Shown piece after piece: positions 39,344 through 46,123 of a stretch of DNA of 64,000 bases; the stretch's first letter is position 1, and every line of letters starts with the position of its first letter. Origin of the DNA: Flammeovirgaceae bacterium. Lineage in GTDB: Bacteria; Bacteroidota; Bacteroidia; Cytophagales; Cyclobacteriaceae. The DNA is taken from contig JADJRT010000003.1 of NCBI GenBank assembly GCA_016712035.1, positions 272,323 through 336,322 of the forward strand, written 5' to 3'. Under the pieces are notes generated by a model, which saw nothing but the letters and a program-made list of their open reading frames with translations, searched no databases and was not told the origin of the DNA. The position numbers were made by a program, and so were the translations under genes.

Positions 39344-39838
39344 ATGCACAAAGCTACTGTTAACAATAAAGTGTTTGAGATTGATTCGGATGAATCGGGT
39401 TGGCTGGTGAATGGCGAACGACAAGCATGGGATCTGGTACAACTTGCCGATGGGTATTTCCATATTCTCTACAAGAATAAAAGTTACCGTGCAGAAATCG
39501 TAAAGACAGACCCGGAAACCAAAAGTTTCACGTTTAAAATAAATGGCAACAGCTATACGGTAAACCTGAAAGATAAATTTGATTTACTGCTGGAAAAGAT
39601 GGGAATGAACACTACGGCCAGTAGTAAAGTAAATTCAATCAAGGCCCCCATGCCGGGCTTAATCATTGATTTAAAAATAAAGATTGGTGATTCCGTAAAG
39701 CCTGGCGATGCGCTGCTGATTCTGGAGGCCATGAAGATGGAGAATATTTTAAAATCACCAGGCGAAGGTGTGGTAAAAAATGTAAAAGTAAAGAAAGGCG
39801 ATAGCGTGGAGAAGGGACAGGTATTGGTTGAGTTTTGA
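39344..39838 (+). CDS. Biotin/lipoyl-attachment carrier protein (biotin carboxyl carrier type)
   Basis: 164-residue protein with a C-terminal biotinyl domain (residues about 95-164) containing ILEAMKMENIL, where the Lys is biotinylated, and the second hammerhead half GDSVEKGQVLVEF. The N-terminal 90 residues form a beta-rich region (VNGERQAWDLVQLADGYFHIL) seen in carrier subunits of acyl-CoA or pyruvate-type carboxylases in this phylum. No carboxylase subunit lies beside it, so the enzyme it serves is not visible. Divergent from the riboswitch-controlled receptor. Confidence 0.88.
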   Translation: MHKATVNNKVFEIDSDESGWLVNGERQAWDLVQLADGYFHILYKNKSYRAEIVKTDPETKSFTFKINGNSYTVNLKDKFDLLLEKMGMNTTASSKVNSIKAPMPGLIIDLKIKIGDSVKPGDALLILEAMKMENILKSPGEGVVKNVKVKKGDSVEKGQVLVEF

Positions 39839-39867
39839 TGATACGAGTGCCAATTTCCAACCGCTAT

Positions 39868-39895
39868 GGCGCAGTGACGCAAAGAGGTCATAAAC
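39868..39895. repeat. Degenerate 'gcagtgacgcaaagagg' repeat copy
   Basis: The 176-base interval between the carrier protein and the DUF4143 ATPase contains ggcgcagtgacgcaaagagg, similar to the repeats at 26420-26576 and 60908-61005. The remainder of the interval is A+T-rich with the promoter box of the next gene at its end. Confidence 0.4.
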
Positions 39896-40001
39896 CTAAA
39901 TCAGGTAGCACAGCGTAGAAATAGCCGCCTAATTGACAAATTTTTTAGCATAAAGTATAACTATTTGTATTTTTTAATATCTTAAAGTACAATTATTGGT
40001 T

Positions 40002-40009
40002 TACTTTTG
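40002..40009 (+). promoter_or_regulatory. Bacteroidota -7 box directly before the ATPase start codon
   Basis: TACTTTTG matches TAnnTTTG and ends six bases before the ATG at 40015. A normal distance to the transcription start would put the first nucleotide at or next to the A of the ATG, implying a leaderless mRNA. No good -33 TTG is seen at 17-20 bases upstream. Confidence 0.5.
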
Positions 40010-40014
40010 TAAGC

Positions 40015-41202
40015 ATGAAGATTCGAAAATGCTTTGCCGAATTAAGTGCCCACCTTACTCAACGACAAGTGACGGTGATTACAGGCATGCGCAGAGTAGG
40101 CAAAAGCATGGCCATTCAATATTTGTTAGATAAGGTTGAGCACACTAATAAGATTTTACTGGATTGCGAGCGGGTTGAAATTCGGGTTCTCTTTAACACA
40201 CCTCACTACGAAAGTATTGTCGAGCATCTACAACTTCAGGGGCTCAATTTTTCAAGCCCTTGCGTTATTGCCCTTGATGAGATTCAGTTGGTAGAAACCT
40301 TGCCTAGCTTTATTAAATATGTTTACGATACGTATGGAGCGAAATTTATCGTTAGTGGCTCTAGTTCATATTATATTAAAAATAGGTTTTCAGAGAGTCT
40401 TGCGGGTCGTAAGCGAATATTTGAAATGTATCCATTAACCTTTGAAGAATTTCTTGACTTCAAAGAAAGTGGAATTAAAAATATTGCAACCTATGCCTGG
40501 AAACCCTACAGCAAGCCATGGTACGAGCGCTGTCACAAATTATACGAAGAGTATCTTCGCTATGGTGGATTTCCGGAAGTAGTCCTGCAAAAAAACAAGA
40601 AAAACAAGCAAGAATTACTGCGCGACATCATCAATTCGTACATCGAATTAGACGTAAAATTACTTTCTGATTTTTCAATCAGCGAAGACCTTTATAAAAT
40701 AGCCAAGTTATTAGCCGCTCGCGCAGGAAATAAAATTGATTATAGCAAACTGGGAAGTATAGCCGGTATAAACCGACTAAAACTAAAAAATTATCTTGAT
40801 CTTTTTGAACACACCTATTTCGTTTACTTGCTAATTCCTTACTCAAAAAATATAGACCAGGCTATTTCCCAACAACCTAAATTGTTTTTTTCGGATAATG
40901 GAATATTAAATGAATTGGCTGGCAATCAACTATCCAGCGGCCAGCTGTTTGAAAATGCTATAGCTGCTCAACTCATACCCCTGGTGGATAATCTAAACTA
41001 CTATCAACGCAAAACCGGACAAGAGATTGATTTCATTATCGATGAAAGAAAGGGCATAGAGGTTAAAGAGACTGCCATTGAACAGGACCTCTTTGTTTTA
41101 AAACAGAGAACTGAGTCTATAAAGTTGAAGGAATTTACCTTAATAAGCCGCTACGCCCATCATCAATTCAAAGATTTTGTTTGGGGTGGAAATATTTTTT
41201 GA
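40015..41202 (+). CDS. AAA ATPase with DUF4143 domain
   Basis: 395-residue protein with an AAA_14-type ATPase domain (Walker A TGMRRVGKSMAIQ at about residues 23-35; Walker B VIALDEIQL; sensor SGSSSYYIKNRFSESLAGRK) and a C-terminal DUF4143 region, PD-(D/E)XK-like (QRKTGQEIDFIIDERKGIEVKE). Such proteins are numerous in bacteria and archaea, vary widely between strains and have no settled function; a mobile or toxin-antitoxin-like role has been suspected. The gene has its own probable leaderless promoter. Intact. Confidence 0.88.
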   Translation: MKIRKCFAELSAHLTQRQVTVITGMRRVGKSMAIQYLLDKVEHTNKILLDCERVEIRVLFNTPHYESIVEHLQLQGLNFSSPCVIALDEIQLVETLPSFIKYVYDTYGAKFIVSGSSSYYIKNRFSESLAGRKRIFEMYPLTFEEFLDFKESGIKNIATYAWKPYSKPWYERCHKLYEEYLRYGGFPEVVLQKNKKNKQELLRDIINSYIELDVKLLSDFSISEDLYKIAKLLAARAGNKIDYSKLGSIAGINRLKLKNYLDLFEHTYFVYLLIPYSKNIDQAISQQPKLFFSDNGILNELAGNQLSSGQLFENAIAAQLIPLVDNLNYYQRKTGQEIDFIIDERKGIEVKETAIEQDLFVLKQRTESIKLKEFTLISRYAHHQFKDFVWGGNIF

Positions 41203-41261
41203 AATGAGAAAATTAAAAGTTCATTTTGCCAATTAGCGGTGCTTGTACACGTTAAAAGAAA

Positions 41262-41269
41262 TATATTTG
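41262..41269 (+). promoter_or_regulatory. Bacteroidota -7 box of pyrH
   Basis: TATATTTG matches TAnnTTTG 19 bases before the pyrH ATG. A TTG lies at 41243-41245, giving a short 16-base spacer, so the -33 assignment is weak. Confidence 0.5.
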
Positions 41270-41288
41270 TGATCGCCAAACTAAACAC

Positions 41289-41993
41289 ATGAAGTACAAA
41301 CGCATTCTCCTAAAACTCAGTGGTGAGGCCCTCATGGGCTCTAAAAACAGCCATATCGATCCGGCTGTTCTTGAACAATATTCGGAAGAAATAAAAGCCG
41401 TGAAAGAAGCCGGAACCGAAGTAGCCATCGTAATTGGAGGCGGAAATATTTTTAGAGGTGGCCAGGCTGAGGCTTTAGGTATTGATCGCGTACAAGGAGA
41501 TTACATGGGGATGTTGGCAACCGTTATTAATGCTATGGCATTACAAAGCGCGTTGGAACGGCACGGCATGTACACCCGTTTAATGTCTGGAATAAAAATG
41601 GAACAGGTATGTGAGCCCTTTATCAGGCGCAGAGCGATTCGTCACCTGGAAAAAGGACGGATTGTTATTTTTGGTGCGGGTATTGGCAATCCTTATTTCA
41701 CTACAGATTCTACAGCGAGTTTGCGGGCTATTGAATTACAAGCAGATGTGGTTTTGAAAGGCACCCGGGTGGATGGTGTGTATGATAAAGATCCTGAGAA
41801 ATTTTCGGATGCTGTTCGCTACAGCAACCTCAGCTTTCAGGAAGCCTATCAAAAGAAATTAAACATAATGGACATGACGGCCTTTACGCTTTGTCAGGAA
41901 AATAAACTCCCCATTATTGTTTTCGATATGAACAAAAAAGGCAACTTATTAAAAATAGCCAAGGGTGAGGAAGCCGGAACCCTTATAAGCTAA
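41289..41993 (+). CDS. pyrH: UMP kinase
   Basis: Phosphorylates UMP to UDP. Amino-acid-kinase fold with KRILLKLSGEALMG at the N-terminus, VIGGGNIFRGGQA, GDYMGMLATVINAMAL, the GAGIGNPYFTTDSTASLRAIE active-site region and KGTRVDGVYDKDPEK. 234 residues, full length. Paired with frr downstream as in most bacteria. Confidence 0.97.
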   Translation: MKYKRILLKLSGEALMGSKNSHIDPAVLEQYSEEIKAVKEAGTEVAIVIGGGNIFRGGQAEALGIDRVQGDYMGMLATVINAMALQSALERHGMYTRLMSGIKMEQVCEPFIRRRAIRHLEKGRIVIFGAGIGNPYFTTDSTASLRAIELQADVVLKGTRVDGVYDKDPEKFSDAVRYSNLSFQEAYQKKLNIMDMTAFTLCQENKLPIIVFDMNKKGNLLKIAKGEEAGTLIS

Positions 41994-42025
41994 AGGGTAT
42001 CATAAATCATAAATATAAAATCTTC

Positions 42026-42043
42026 TCCCGATAGCTATCGGGA
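42026..42043. repeat. 18-bp perfect palindrome between pyrH and frr
   Basis: TCCCGATAGCTATCGGGA is identical to its reverse complement over all 18 bases. It sits 33 bases after the pyrH stop and 17 before the frr start, inside what should be one transcript. As RNA it could fold into a hairpin only with a very small loop. I recall this word as common between genes in Cytophagales genomes, suggesting a dispersed element; only one copy occurs in this window. Confidence 0.6.
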
Positions 42044-42059
42044 CGTAAAATAAAAAGTT

Positions 42060-42615
42060 ATGGAAGAGATTGAATTATATCTGGAAGAAGCCCAGGAGCA
42101 AATGGGTAAAACCCTGACACATGTCGGAATTGAACTTGCTAAAATTCGGGCTGGTAAAGCTAATCCTGCCATGTTAGATGGTATTCAGGTTTCTTACTAT
42201 GGAGCCATGAGTCCGCTTAATCAGATTTCATCGATCACCTCGCAAGATGCGCGGACATTATTTATTAAACCTTGGGAGAAAGGCCTGATTCAGGAAATTG
42301 AAAAAGCGATTATGATGGCTAACATCGGTCTTACTCCGCAGAATGATGGCAACCAGGTGATCATTAACATACCCATGCTTACTGAGGAAAGGAGAAAGCA
42401 ACTGGTGAAACAAGCCAGCCAGGAATGTGAGCAGGGAAAAGTAAGTATCCGTAGCATTCGCAAAGACACGAATGAGCAACTCAAGAAAATAAAAGGCGTT
42501 TCCGGAAGATGATGTAAAGAATGCCGAAGAAACGGTTCAAAAATTCACAGACGATTATAGTCTCAGGATTGATGGACTTCTTAAAAAGAAGGAAGCTGAG
42601 ATTATGACGGTATAA
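42060..42615 (+). CDS. frr: Ribosome recycling factor, frameshifted near the 3' end
   Basis: Releases ribosomes after termination together with EF-G. THVGIELAKIRAGKANPAMLDGI and PWEKGLIQEIEKAIMMANIGLTPQNDG are characteristic, as is RRKQLVKQASQECEQGKVSIRSIRKD. The frame fails after KGVS at about 42502, where an extra G is read; correction gives EDDVKNAEETVQKFTDDYSLRIDGLLKKKEAEIMTV and the TAA at 42613-42615, for about 185 residues, the normal size. frr is essential, so this is almost certainly a consensus error. Confidence 0.95.
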
Positions 42616-42619
42616 TTGA

Positions 42620-42696
42620 CGATGGATAATGAACAATTGATAATAAGGAGATCTGATCGACTATCATCAATTATTAAATTATCAATTATCCACTAG
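42620..42696. repeat. Imperfect palindromic repeat between frr and lgt
   Basis: GATGGATAATGAACAATTGA on the left and TAAATTATCAATTATCCAC on the right form a broken inverted repeat around a loop of about 30 bases. The vocabulary (ggataat, caattgataat) is the same as in the better-preserved palindrome at 60300-60360, suggesting two members of one family. It fills almost the whole frr-lgt gap. Confidence 0.55.
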
Positions 42697-42698
42697 CC

Positions 42699-43481
42699 AT
42701 GCATCCCATTCTCTTTGAAGTCGGGTCTTTTACTATCTACAGTTATGGCTTTTGCATTGCGGTAGGCGCGCTGGCAGGCTTTGCTTACATGTATGGGCAG
42801 GGTAAAAAAGAGTTTGGCCTTACCTTCGATCAAAGCAATAACCTGTTCATCCTACTTGTGGTAGCGGGTGTAGTCGGGGGCAAACTTTTCCTCATTTTTG
42901 AAGATCCTTCTCTCTACTTATCACAACCCAAAAAATTAGTATCAGGCAGTGGCTTTGTCTTTTATGGTTCGTTGTTGACGGCCATCCCAATCATGCTTTG
43001 GTATTTCAAAAAAATCAAAGCACCGGTTTTGGGGATGCTCGATGTAATGGCCATTGTAACTTGTCTGGTTCATGGCTTTGGCCGGATTGGTTGTTTCCTT
43101 GCGGGTTGTTGCTACGGCATTCCTACCGAAAGTTTTTTGGGCGTTACTTTTACAAGCCCGGTTTGCCAGGCCGAACCCTTAAACACACCTTTACATCCAA
43201 CGCAGTTGTATGAGGCAACCTTCATTTTTGGATTAATGTTATTTCTCCTCATTCTGAAATCGCGAAAGAAATTTGATGGCCAGGTCTTTTTGCTCTATCT
43301 GATCGCCTACGCGGCCGGTCGCAGCGTGCTTGAGTTATTCCGGGGCGACATCCAGCGGGGCTTTCTAATCAAAAACATCCTATCCAATTCGCAATTTATC
43401 GCATTGGTGGTTATTTCAATTGCTGGCTATTTCTATATAAGATTGAATAGAAAGAGTAAATTGCTCAACCAAAAGAAATGA
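42699..43481 (+). CDS. lgt: Prolipoprotein diacylglyceryl transferase
   Basis: Transfers diacylglycerol from phosphatidylglycerol to the lipobox Cys of prelipoproteins. Seven or so membrane helices; VVGGKLFLIFEDP, GSGFVFYGSLL and the HGFGRIGCFLAGCCYG motif with the catalytic Arg are present, with HPTQLYEA near the C-terminal third. 260 residues. Stop overlaps the next gene's start by ATGA. Confidence 0.96.
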   Translation: MHPILFEVGSFTIYSYGFCIAVGALAGFAYMYGQGKKEFGLTFDQSNNLFILLVVAGVVGGKLFLIFEDPSLYLSQPKKLVSGSGFVFYGSLLTAIPIMLWYFKKIKAPVLGMLDVMAIVTCLVHGFGRIGCFLAGCCYGIPTESFLGVTFTSPVCQAEPLNTPLHPTQLYEATFIFGLMLFLLILKSRKKFDGQVFLLYLIAYAAGRSVLELFRGDIQRGFLIKNILSNSQFIALVVISIAGYFYIRLNRKSKLLNQKK

Positions 43482-43912
43482 GTATGGAATCCGAAAGCTT
43501 TATTAAAAAAACCGCCCGCAGTACGATGAGGATCATTAAAAAAATGCTGTTGATTGCCTTGGCTCTTGGAATTGGAGTTTTGGCATTTATGTACTGGGGT
43601 GTTTATGAGCGTGGCGTATGGGCCGGGAAAGTGTTGAGCGTTTCTGAAAAAGGAATGCTTTTCAAAACACATGAAGGTAAAATATCTATGGAGTCCTTTG
43701 GTGCTTTAAAAGGAACCAGCCCAATTGCAGAAACACGGGATTTCTCCGTTGAGAATAGCGCAGAAGAAGTAATTAACGATTTGCAGACAGTAGCCCTTGA
43801 AGGCGATCGCGTAAATCTTCATTTTGTAAAACGATATCTCACTTTCCCTTGGCGGGGAGACACAAAATATTTCGTAGAAAAAGTTGAACGCGCAAGTGGA
43901 AAGCAGCAATGA
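43478..43912 (+). CDS. Small bitopic membrane protein of unknown function
   Basis: 144 residues with a single membrane helix (residues about 22-44, MLLIALALGIGVLAFMYWG) followed by a small soluble domain (WAGKVLSVSEKGMLFKTHEGKISMESFG) ending VNLHFVKRYLTFPWRGDTKYFVEKVE. The soluble part probably faces the periplasm. I recall homologues in Cytophagales carrying an implausible '6-phosphogluconate dehydrogenase' label; nothing here supports that. Overlaps lgt (ATGA) upstream and the next gene (ATGA) downstream, so the three are translationally coupled. Confidence 0.75.
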   Translation: MSMESESFIKKTARSTMRIIKKMLLIALALGIGVLAFMYWGVYERGVWAGKVLSVSEKGMLFKTHEGKISMESFGALKGTSPIAETRDFSVENSAEEVINDLQTVALEGDRVNLHFVKRYLTFPWRGDTKYFVEKVERASGKQQ

Positions 43913-44967
43913 AGGATACGACTATAATTCTCTACGGCTCCTACGGCTACACGGGCAAATTGATTGCAAAAGAATGTCAATCAAAAAACCTGAATGTAAT
44001 TCTGGCTGGTCGCAATAAAGAAGCTCTTCAAAAACAAAGTACAGAAACAGGATTTCCCTTTGAGGTTGTTGATGTTTCTAATACGGCTTCTCTTAAAACG
44101 TTGCTGAGCAAAGCAAAATTAGTTATTCATTGTGGTGGACCTTTCCGACACACTGCCAAAGCGATGGCCGATGCCTGCCTGGAAACTAAAACGCATTACA
44201 CTGATATTACGGGAGAGTATCAGGTGTTTGAATTGCTGGCTGGCTACGATCAAAAAGCAAAGGCAGCCAACATCATGATTATGCCCGGTACTGGCTTCGA
44301 TGTTGTACCCTCCGATTGCCTGGCACTGCATCTTAAAAATCGTTTGCCCTCAGCAACGCATTTACAACTTGCTTTTACCATGTCGAAAGGTGGCTTGTCG
44401 CGCGGAACCAAGAAAAGCATGACCGAAGGCATGGGCGATGGTGGGCAAATTAGAGTGAATGGAAAACTGCAACACCTGGCATTAGGGGCAAAAAGTATGG
44501 AGGTTGATTTTGGCTCATTTAAAACGCCTACACTATGTATTCCGTGGGGTGATATCTCCACCGCGTGGCGCAGCACGGGAATTCCAAATATTGAAGTTTA
44601 TACTGGCGCTACAGAAAGCATGATTAAAAATGCGAAACGCACAAAATATATCAATTGGTTGTTGCGCATGGGTTGGGTGAAAAGATTTATGTTGAAGAAA
44701 ATCGATAAACAAAAGCCCGGACCCAGTGATGAAAAAAGAGAAAGTGGCCGCAGCTTTTTATGGGGAAAAGTTTGGGATGAAAAAAGTAACACGGCTGAAA
44801 GCAGATTAGAAACAGTAAGTGGTTACACGCTCACGGCAAAAACAGCAGTCCTGATTGCAGAAAAAATTCTTACTGGGAATTTTAAACCTGGGTATCAAAC
44901 TCCCGCCATGGCCTATGGGGCAGATTTGATTCACGAAATAGAGAATACAAGTAGAACTGACAACTAA
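43909..44967 (+). CDS. Saccharopine dehydrogenase-like NAD(P)-binding protein (trans-acting enoyl reductase type)
   Basis: Rossmann-fold oxidoreductase: TIILYGSYGYTGKLIAKEC gives the GxxGxxG-type dinucleotide site, followed by LAGRNKEAL and VVDVSNTASLKTLLSKAKLVIHCGGPF. MPGTGFDVVPSDCLA and GLSRGTKKSM are typical of the family that includes mycobacterial trans-acting enoyl reductase and eukaryotic SCCPDH. Substrate unknown. Third gene of the lgt run. Confidence 0.87.
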   Translation: MKDTTIILYGSYGYTGKLIAKECQSKNLNVILAGRNKEALQKQSTETGFPFEVVDVSNTASLKTLLSKAKLVIHCGGPFRHTAKAMADACLETKTHYTDITGEYQVFELLAGYDQKAKAANIMIMPGTGFDVVPSDCLALHLKNRLPSATHLQLAFTMSKGGLSRGTKKSMTEGMGDGGQIRVNGKLQHLALGAKSMEVDFGSFKTPTLCIPWGDISTAWRSTGIPNIEVYTGATESMIKNAKRTKYINWLLRMGWVKRFMLKKIDKQKPGPSDEKRESGRSFLWGKVWDEKSNTAESRLETVSGYTLTAKTAVLIAEKILTGNFKPGYQTPAMAYGADLIHEIENTSRTDN

Positions 44968-45537
44968 TTACATCGATCCGGAAACAAGCAAATTTTCTAA
45001 CTCCTCCTTTTCCTTCATATTAATTCCCCTCGCAGGAGCTTCACTAGACAATGGTTCTAATTGTTTTACCGTTTTAGCAAGCACGGATCTTTCTCTATAA
45101 ATAACCTGTTGTACAAAAACCGTATCGGGCTTGATTGCCAGATAAACTGTATCGCGCACAATTACTGGCAAAGAAGCCTGAATGGGATCTGATTTTTTTT
45201 GAGATGAACCAATCCACCAACCTGCAATTCCAAATGTGATGGTAAGTAATATGGCACTCCATCTCGGTGTAGCGACTTGCCACCAATGCAATGGCAAACT
45301 TGATTGCCTCGCATGTAGTTGCGCTTTTAAATGAAGCAGTGTTTCCGGAGCGGGAGTCAACGAGCTTGCACCTTTGAAATAGGATTGTATTTCTCCTTCT
45401 GCTTTACGCAGATTGTTATACACTCCCTCCGATGCAATCCATTGACCTACCCAGATTTTTTCTTCGGAAGTCAAAGCATCGTAGGACTTACTTTGCAATA
45501 GGCTTTCCAATTTTTCCAACTCATCAGCGTGTATCAT
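44968..45537 (-). CDS. Probable anti-sigma factor (membrane protein, 189 aa)
   Basis: Overlaps the 3' end of an ECF sigma gene by four bases (ATGA), the usual arrangement for a cognate anti-sigma. N-terminal soluble part of about 90 residues with heptad-like leucines (ELEKLESLLQ), one membrane helix (about 95-112, AILLTITFGIAGWWIGSS), and a C-terminal periplasmic tail. No zinc HxxxCxxC motif, so it is not a ZAS-type factor. Function is inferred from position and topology, not from sequence similarity. Confidence 0.72.
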   Translation of the reverse strand: MIHADELEKLESLLQSKSYDALTSEEKIWVGQWIASEGVYNNLRKAEGEIQSYFKGASSLTPAPETLLHLKAQLHARQSSLPLHWWQVATPRWSAILLTITFGIAGWWIGSSQKKSDPIQASLPVIVRDTVYLAIKPDTVFVQQVIYRERSVLAKTVKQLEPLSSEAPARGINMKEKEELENLLVSGSM

Positions 45538-46115
45538 AGCATCCCTTCTTTTAAAATAATTTTATATTCATTCAACTCCTGACTCAACCCCTTCCGCAAA
45601 TAAAAGAGCCGCGACTTAATAGTTCCAATAGGTATCGCAAGAATAGCGCTGATCTTGGTCAGTTCAAGTTCCTGCTCATACCGAAGCAAAAAGAGCGTCT
45701 TGCTTTCCTCATCTAATGTTTCAAGTAATAAATCGAGTCTATCTTTAAAGTCCCGTTCGTCAATTAATTTATGTAGGTCTGTGTGGTTCTGCCGCTCAAT
45801 TGGAATAACAGCCGATTCTCTATTGGTTCTGTTTCTATATTCATTCTTGCACATGTTATGGGCACACGAGAATATCCAGGTTGAAAAGTTCCGCGATGAA
45901 TCAAATCGACTGGGATTATCAAGTACCTTCAGAAATAAATCCTGTAAAAAATCCTGTGCTAGTTCTGCATCCTGCCAAAGCATGCGTGTAAAATAGCGTA
46001 ACAAGGCAACGCTATAACGCTGATAAATTTCTGTCAGCGCAGCTTCGTTACCCGACTGTACTTTTCGCATTAACTCCTCATCGCTTACCTGAGCGAGTCG
46101 CTTTCTAAAAAACAT
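45534..46115 (-). CDS. ECF-family RNA polymerase sigma factor
   Basis: 193 residues with both ECF regions. Region 2 (ALTEIYQRYSVALLRYFTRM, AQDFLQDLFLKVLDN, FSTWIFSCAHNMCKNEYRN) binds core polymerase and the -10 element; region 4 (LLLETLDEESKTLFLLRYEQELELTKISAILAIPIGTIKSRLFYLRKGL) binds the -35. Lies eight bases after the FGE-domain gene and overlaps the anti-sigma gene, so all belong to one minus-strand operon. The signal is unknown. Confidence 0.94.
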   Translation of the reverse strand: MFFRKRLAQVSDEELMRKVQSGNEAALTEIYQRYSVALLRYFTRMLWQDAELAQDFLQDLFLKVLDNPSRFDSSRNFSTWIFSCAHNMCKNEYRNRTNRESAVIPIERQNHTDLHKLIDERDFKDRLDLLLETLDEESKTLFLLRYEQELELTKISAILAIPIGTIKSRLFYLRKGLSQELNEYKIILKEGML

Positions 46116-46123
46116 CCGAAACT

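Noticed and set aside
43478..43912. 6-phosphogluconate dehydrogenase annotation for the small membrane protein
   Set aside because: No dinucleotide-binding motif and too short; it has one membrane helix and a small soluble domain only.
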